A stretch of 64,000 nt of DNA, taken from an uncultured Raoultella sp. (GTDB lineage: Bacteria; Pseudomonadota; Gammaproteobacteria; Enterobacterales; Enterobacteriaceae). Position 1 is the stretch's first letter; every line of letters starts with the position of its first letter. Of the stretch, positions 60,286 to 64,000 are shown in pieces. The position numbers and the translations under genes were made by a program. The notes under the pieces were generated by a model. That model was not told where the DNA came from, did not search any database, and saw nothing but the letters and a program-made list of their open reading frames with translations. The stretch is taken from contig CAAEVH010000056.1 of assembly GCA_900759445.1 (NCBI GenBank), positions 1 through 64,000 of the forward strand, read 5' to 3'.

Positions 60286-60684
60286 TCAGGTATAGTTTTT
60301 CTGCCAAGTGGATTCTTCGATGCTGTAAATACCCGTACCACACTTGATGCAGAGTTTTTCACCCTTATAGTGGGTTCCACACCAGACACAGTACCAGTCC
60401 TGAACGGTCATGGTAGAATCCAGTCTACTGATAAATCTGCGTAATTTATTCCTTCGTGCTTCGGCTTTTACCTCTGGGTCAAGGTGTGTGCAGTTCATTA
60501 GTACATTTATCGATACCGTACGCTGGTCATGTTCAAACCAGGGCGCGTCGGTCTCTGAGGAATATAGTATCAAGGTGCAACCGCAAGATGCGCAGGTCCA
60601 GGTGTCTGTTCTGGCGCTCGCTTCCTTTGTTGTAACAAAACGCCCGTTGCTATTGTTTGCCAGATAACATTTCAGAATACGCAT
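60286..60684 (-). CDS. Putative zinc-ribbon protein of P4-like elements
   Basis: A 132-residue protein common near alpA in enterobacterial P4/CP4-like islands; function unknown. It starts MRILKCYLANNSNGRFVTTK and has several zinc-binding knuckles: CASCGC (about residue 32), CVWCG and CIKCG near the C-terminus. The end lies 44 bases from the IS2-like element. The ATG overlaps the preceding small frame by 13 bases, so the group may be translated as one unit with alpA. Confidence 0.8.
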   Translation of the reverse strand: MRILKCYLANNSNGRFVTTKEASARTDTWTCASCGCTLILYSSETDAPWFEHDQRTVSINVLMNCTHLDPEVKAEARRNKLRRFISRLDSTMTVQDWYCVWCGTHYKGEKLCIKCGTGIYSIEESTWQKNYT

Positions 60685-60836
60685 ATGGCCTCCTGAGATG
60701 CCCTGATTCTTTTTTGATGAAGATCTATCCAGTCGTAACTGAGGTTTCTGGCGATATAGCTATAGAGAGAAGTGCTGGCTGCCATGACGAACAGGCCGCT
60801 TTGACTATCAATCATCATTAATAATTTTCCGTACAT
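60672..60836 (-). CDS. Small conserved-looking protein upstream of the zinc-ribbon gene
   Basis: A 54-residue frame starting MYGKLLMMIDSQSGLFVMAA and ending RIRASQEAICVF. Its end overlaps the zinc-ribbon gene start by 13 bases, a sign of coupling. The sequence is amphipathic rather than membrane-spanning. Position between alpA and the zinc-ribbon gene is typical for small genes of these islands, but I cannot name a family. Confidence 0.45.
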   Translation of the reverse strand: MYGKLLMMIDSQSGLFVMAASTSLYSYIARNLSYDWIDLHQKRIRASQEAICVF

Positions 60837-60956
60837 AAACGGGTTCCTTACCGCCAGACGACACGCAGGTAAACGCCGTCCTTGTGCAGGCAGGCTCGCT
60901 ATGTGTGAATGACGGATATATTCAGAAGATAGGAAAGCAGGAATAGCGATCAGACG

Positions 60957-61138
60957 TTACAGTGATTCAGATTCTGTTGTTTCTTCAGCGGTTATAGTCC
61001 GATAACAAAATGGGCAGGGCTTAACGCCGCAAAACTGATGTTTACACTGTCACAGATCCAGCAGGGCCGTTTATTCGCTATAGCAACTCGGGGAGATTGA
61101 GCACTTTGGTTAGTGCCGGAAGTACGATGAGCAGACAT
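60957..61138 (-). pseudogene. Small CxxC zinc-ribbon gene downstream of alpA, probably frameshifted
   Basis: ATG 61138 is two bases after the alpA stop. The first frame reads MSAHRTSGTNQSAQSP to KRPCWICDSV and then drifts, ending at 60992. The -1 frame continues KHQFCGVKPCPFCYRTITAE to a stop at 60957 and would supply the second CxxC of a zinc ribbon. A single lost A in a GTAAAC run explains this; a programmed shift is less likely but possible. Confidence 0.5.
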
Positions 61139-61140
61139 GA

Positions 61141-61365
61141 CTAATGTCCTCTGGAAGCTTCAATACGTTGTTTTAACCACGTTTTAACCTCACTTTCAGT
61201 CCAGCGAGAGCTGCGGCCCAATTTAATCGGCTTCGGGAATTCACCGTCTTTGATGAGCTTATAAAACCATTTGTCTGTCAGCCCGGTATAAGATGTGATG
61301 AAGGCCATGTCGACCAGTTTATCGTGAGTAAAATCGATGTCAGCGGTAGTATTTTGATTGTTCAT
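61141..61365 (-). CDS. alpA: AlpA-family transcriptional regulator
   Basis: AlpA-type proteins are small MerR-like helix-turn-helix activators that in CP4-57 switch on the integrase and excision. The 74 residues include FITSYTGLTDKWFYKLIKDG and FPKPIKLGRSSRWTESEVKT with the family ending WLKQRIEASRGH. It is transcribed towards the zinc-ribbon genes. In this island the integrase is 31 kb away at the other end. Confidence 0.9.
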   Translation of the reverse strand: MNNQNTTADIDFTHDKLVDMAFITSYTGLTDKWFYKLIKDGEFPKPIKLGRSSRWTESEVKTWLKQRIEASRGH

Positions 61366-61498
61366 GACGAGTACCTCTGTCTTTAGTAGATGAAAGACAG
61401 GAGCACTTCAGTACTGCCTGTTTATCTGGCTGATTACGTATTGATGTGTGCTCCGTCATAACAATCACCTTCCCGGTAACAAAATACCGGGTTTACCT

Positions 61499-62134
61499 TC
61501 ACTTCACACTGCAGCCGAAGTTACGCTCTCCGTCTCCACGCTGCTTGGTGTACTCTTTCGCCATATAGCTGATGTGGTATATAAAGTCCTGATAACCAGC
61601 CGTGTGTATTCCATCCTTCCGGTTAAGATCATAAGACACACCGGGTAAATGTATTGTCCCTGCATTATCATCAGGTCCTTTATCACGTAGCGCTCTGTTC
61701 CATGCGCTGATAACCATTCTTACCAGATACCCGTACTTCTTAGTCAGCCGGTTATAGATAAGGAAAGCTTTATGAAATACTTCACGATTGACCAACAGAA
61801 GCACGTGATAGTGCTTCCCTCCATTTATCTCCCCGAATTCTCTCACCCATGCGTAATTCAGACGGCAAGGATAAGTACGCTTCCCTAGTTTCCTTCTCCT
61901 GTTTTGATAGGCGTTAATCTGGGCCTTGAGGGACGCTATGAAGCGTTTTATGACCGCATTGCTGTATTGCCCTTGTTTATCTTTTGGAAGGTGTAAATCG
62001 ACTCTGAAAGCCAGTACACGGGCATGTTCTTCTAATGCACTTTCCGTCACTCTTTTGAGTCTTTCAAGATACCGATCATTAAGATCACCATGGTTCTCGT
62101 TAACCCTGTATACATCATCTTTTCTGTCAGTCAT
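61499..62134 (-). CDS. Inovirus Gp2-family protein (YfjJ/YagK-like)
   Basis: A 211-residue protein of the family annotated as inovirus Gp2, regularly found in CP4-like islands. The central segment WVREFGEINGGKHYHVLLLV contains an HxH motif with hydrophobic flanks, resembling the metal-binding motif of HUH replication proteins, and a Tyr-rich C-terminus (YHISYMAKEYTKQ). A rolling-circle replication role is plausible but unproven. It lies 133 bases upstream of alpA on the same strand. Confidence 0.82.
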   Translation of the reverse strand: MTDRKDDVYRVNENHGDLNDRYLERLKRVTESALEEHARVLAFRVDLHLPKDKQGQYSNAVIKRFIASLKAQINAYQNRRRKLGKRTYPCRLNYAWVREFGEINGGKHYHVLLLVNREVFHKAFLIYNRLTKKYGYLVRMVISAWNRALRDKGPDDNAGTIHLPGVSYDLNRKDGIHTAGYQDFIYHISYMAKEYTKQRGDGERNFGCSVK

Positions 62135-62771
62135 TTCTTAGCTCCCTGGTTGTTGGTTAATACCATCCTGGTCACAGTTATCTTTTACCTGAAACTACGG
62201 GTACCAGTCACTATATCTACTGACAGAGGTCTTACCCCTGCTTGTGGTTGGTATCTCATTCATGGGTAAAGATGCTTATCGAGTTGATGCATTCCTGATA
62301 CAGGGAGATATCGGTGATCCCCTGCTTATACCTCATATGGGGAGAGTCCTGTATGAGGATCAGTTGTGAGGAAGACAGTGAGATATGAGAAAGGGCTATA
62401 AACATAATATTAATACCGGCAGTGAAAGGTTACTGGCAGGAAGCCCGTATGTTGATTAAAACCAGGTCCGATAAGGCTTAGATGGCTAAGAGAGGTATCT
62501 TTGAGGTAAGCGATTCGCTCTGACGTTATGACATAGTCAGTAGAACATGCCTTCCTTCTGCCAGCTATAGCTGATAAAAAAAAAGGAATGTAGAAATTCC
62601 TTTTGAAGTATAGATGGTTTTTTAGGAATGTACTTTGTCGTATCATTAGACTCCTTGACCATGACATTTCACTTTCAATGATTTTGCAAAACGGGTAATG
62701 TCCTTGTAACTGATTGGTGTTTTATCATTATTAAACACATTAATTTATTTAATGTTAATAGGGCGGAAGAT
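62135..62771. other. AT-rich non-coding region between divergent genes
   Basis: A 637-base gap between the Gp2-like gene and the unknown gene at 62,772. No supported gene: the 85-codon minus frame at 62410-62667 has no ribosome site or recognisable motif. A terminator-like hairpin AAAAGGAAT/ATTCCTTTT lies at 62581-62604, preceded by a run of nine A, so it could act on the minus strand. Promoters for both divergent genes should lie here. Confidence 0.5.
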
Positions 62772-63593
62772 ATGGCATTTAAAAAAGGGGTTACTTTTTA
62801 TTTCACCGATGAAGGAAAGTATGAGGAGTTTTTGGAAAACCATAAAAAGTCAGGCACAACAAAATCAAAGTTTGTATTAAGGCATTTGGAAGATAATAAG
62901 AATATATTCGGCAAGCTAAATAACAATTGCGAATTAATAGCTGGGCTCTATAATTCGAATCCATATGTTCAGTGCGTGGATGCATTTTTTTCTTTTCGGC
63001 AGCCATTTTTATTGAGTGGAGTTACTGAATCGGAATTAAGAAAGGGGTTGTTGAAAAATATTGATGAAAAAATCAAAAATGATTTTGTTGAACGCATTCT
63101 GGAAAATATGAAATGTTATCATGGCTCTTATCATTTAATTAAAACCATGATAAAGATAACGTACATGAGAGAAAGAAATGATGATTGTGATTATATTAAT
63201 GCATCATGCTTTTGTCGCTATGGATTTATAAATATTGATGATTTTTTGTGGAAGAGATATAGCGGTCTTTATGATTTCACCTCAATAACGTACCAAAAAT
63301 TTTTTTATATTTTTTCGGCCCCAAAGAAAACCAAACAACTCGCAATGATTTTAGAGTCAGAAGCTTCAGGTGATATGATAGGCGGTTTTTTTATTTCCGT
63401 TTATCCAGAGGGGAAGAGTTTTCCTAAGGATCTGTCGAAACGTGGATTTCAGGAATATCCAGGAAGACCACTAGTATGGTTGAAAGTTTCAGGGGTTAAT
63501 GGATACCAAAACATAAATAGATTTACTTTTGAGGAACATAAGCGTGTTGACAATGGTAAGTTTAGCCTAATCAAGAAGTCACGAATGAAATGA
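62772..63593 (+). CDS. Unknown AT-rich cargo gene with possible ribbon-helix-helix N-terminus
   Basis: A 273-residue protein I cannot assign. The first 45 residues (VTFYFTDEGKYEEFLENHKK, then SGTTKSKFVLRHL) have the strand-helix-helix pattern of ribbon-helix-helix DNA-binding proteins. The remainder is rich in aromatic residues and Lys, with several cysteines (KCYHGSY, NASCFCRYGF), no membrane segment and no signal peptide. G+C is far below the flanking genes. The GGAAGAT ribosome site is acceptable. A solo gene at this island position is often variable cargo such as phage defence; that is only inference. Confidence 0.75.
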   Translation: MAFKKGVTFYFTDEGKYEEFLENHKKSGTTKSKFVLRHLEDNKNIFGKLNNNCELIAGLYNSNPYVQCVDAFFSFRQPFLLSGVTESELRKGLLKNIDEKIKNDFVERILENMKCYHGSYHLIKTMIKITYMRERNDDCDYINASCFCRYGFINIDDFLWKRYSGLYDFTSITYQKFFYIFSAPKKTKQLAMILESEASGDMIGGFFISVYPEGKSFPKDLSKRGFQEYPGRPLVWLKVSGVNGYQNINRFTFEEHKRVDNGKFSLIKKSRMK

Positions 63594-63776
63594 TTTATAA
63601 TTTATTTTAAGTCTATATTATTATGGTGTTTAGGTATTTAGTGAGTAATCGATGGTTTTCTGGTTTCAGAATACTGTGAATAGTTAATTTTTTCTGTAGA
63701 GATAACCCTTCTTTCTCAAGACTATCTAAAAATATAAAGTTTGAATGTCGTAGATTTTAATTATATCTCTTTTCAT

Positions 63777-63810
63777 AAGGTCATATCCCGTCTGGGATAT
63801 GACCTTTTTC
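63777..63810 (+). terminator. Strong intrinsic terminator
   Basis: AAGGTCATATCCC (63777-63789) pairs perfectly with GGGATATGACCTT (63794-63806) around GTCT and is followed by TTTC. It isolates the unknown gene from the DUF932 gene. TATAAT at 63812-63817 lies directly after it and may be the -10 element of the next gene. Confidence 0.9.
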
Positions 63811-63836
63811 TTATAATATATCATAAGGAGCCTTTT

Positions 63837-64000
63837 ATGAAATTAGCCAGCCGCTTTGGCCGGGTAAATCAGGTACGACGCGATCGCCCATTAACGCATG
63901 AAGAATTGATGCATTTTGTTCCCAGTATATTTAGTGAGAATAAACATGAGTCTCGTTCTGAGCGTTATACCTACATTCCTACGAGCACCATTCTCGAAAA
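63837..64000 (+). CDS. DUF932-family protein (YfjQ/YafZ-like), 5' part
   Basis: The visible 54 codons start MKLASRFGRVNQVRRDRPLT and HEELMHFVPSIFSENKHESR, closely matching E. coli YfjQ/YafZ/YkfF-type proteins of CP4 prophages (DUF932), whose function is not established. AAGGAG precedes ATG 63837. The gene runs off the window. In CP4 islands it introduces a conserved 3' block that usually includes a toxin-antitoxin pair, so the island should continue. Confidence 0.88.
   Translation, partial: MKLASRFGRVNQVRRDRPLTHEELMHFVPSIFSENKHESRSERYTYIPTSTILE

Noticed and set aside
62410..62667. 85-codon minus frame in the AT-rich gap
   Set aside because: No ribosome site, no motif, and it spans a terminator-like hairpin.
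63600..64000. Right attachment site of the island inside the window
   Set aside because: No copy of the glyU 3' end was found, and CP4-like genes continue to the edge.

Overview
The window is chromosomal DNA of an enterobacterium. The first 28 kb is the conserved zapA-to-glyU neighbourhood of the Enterobacteriaceae: proteins match E. coli K-12 in length and start, and gene order is close to E. coli, with an extra scsABCD cluster and an extra RpiR-type regulator. The scs cluster, the high G+C and the type 3 fimbriae suggest Klebsiella, Raoultella or a near relative. That genus call is inference.

Core region (1-28,545). On the minus strand: the 5' part of 6S RNA and zapA. On the plus strand: ygfB-pepP-ubiH-ubiI (aminopeptidase P, ubiquinone hydroxylation), gcvT-gcvH-gcvP (glycine cleavage) and ygfF. 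On the minus strand: scsABCD (periplasmic thiol redox and copper tolerance), bglA and an rpiR-type gene. Then yqfB, trhA, ygfZ(-), sdhE-cptA, fldB(-), xerD-dsbC-recJ, prfB with its programmed +1 frameshift, lysS, idi(-), actS/ygeR and tRNA-Gly(CCC). These look intact and ordinary.

Island (about 28.55 kb to beyond the right edge). A P4/CP4-type tyrosine integrase lies just downstream of glyU. At the far end is a CP4-like block (zinc-ribbon genes, alpA, inovirus Gp2-like gene, DUF932 gene), so the island probably continues past 64 kb; no distal att repeat was seen. Cargo from left to right: (a) an AT-rich group of small membrane or secreted proteins of unknown role (30.0-32.5 kb), with a GATC-rich inverted repeat; (b) a transposon graveyard (IS3, IS903-type end, IS630, and an IS21 with a nonsense codon in both genes); (c) a complete type 3 fimbrial locus, mrkABCDF, convergent with its cyclic-di-GMP regulators mrkHIJ; (d) an RND efflux operon with a divergent two-component system, closest to Acinetobacter AdeRS-AdeAB and without an outer-membrane gene; (e) an IS66 element whose 5' end is fused to an IS21 istA fragment; (f) a decayed extra glycogen operon, with glgB and glgC intact, glgA internally deleted and glgP cut by the IS66; (g) an intact IS2-like element without a target duplication; (h) the CP4-like block, which carries an unrecognised AT-rich gene (62,772-63,593).

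Biologically the island combines biofilm adhesion under c-di-GMP control, multidrug efflux and remnants of carbon storage. The least explained parts are the 30.0-32.5 kb small-protein group and the orphan gene at 62.8 kb. All calls come from reading the sequence and from memory of protein families; no database search was run.
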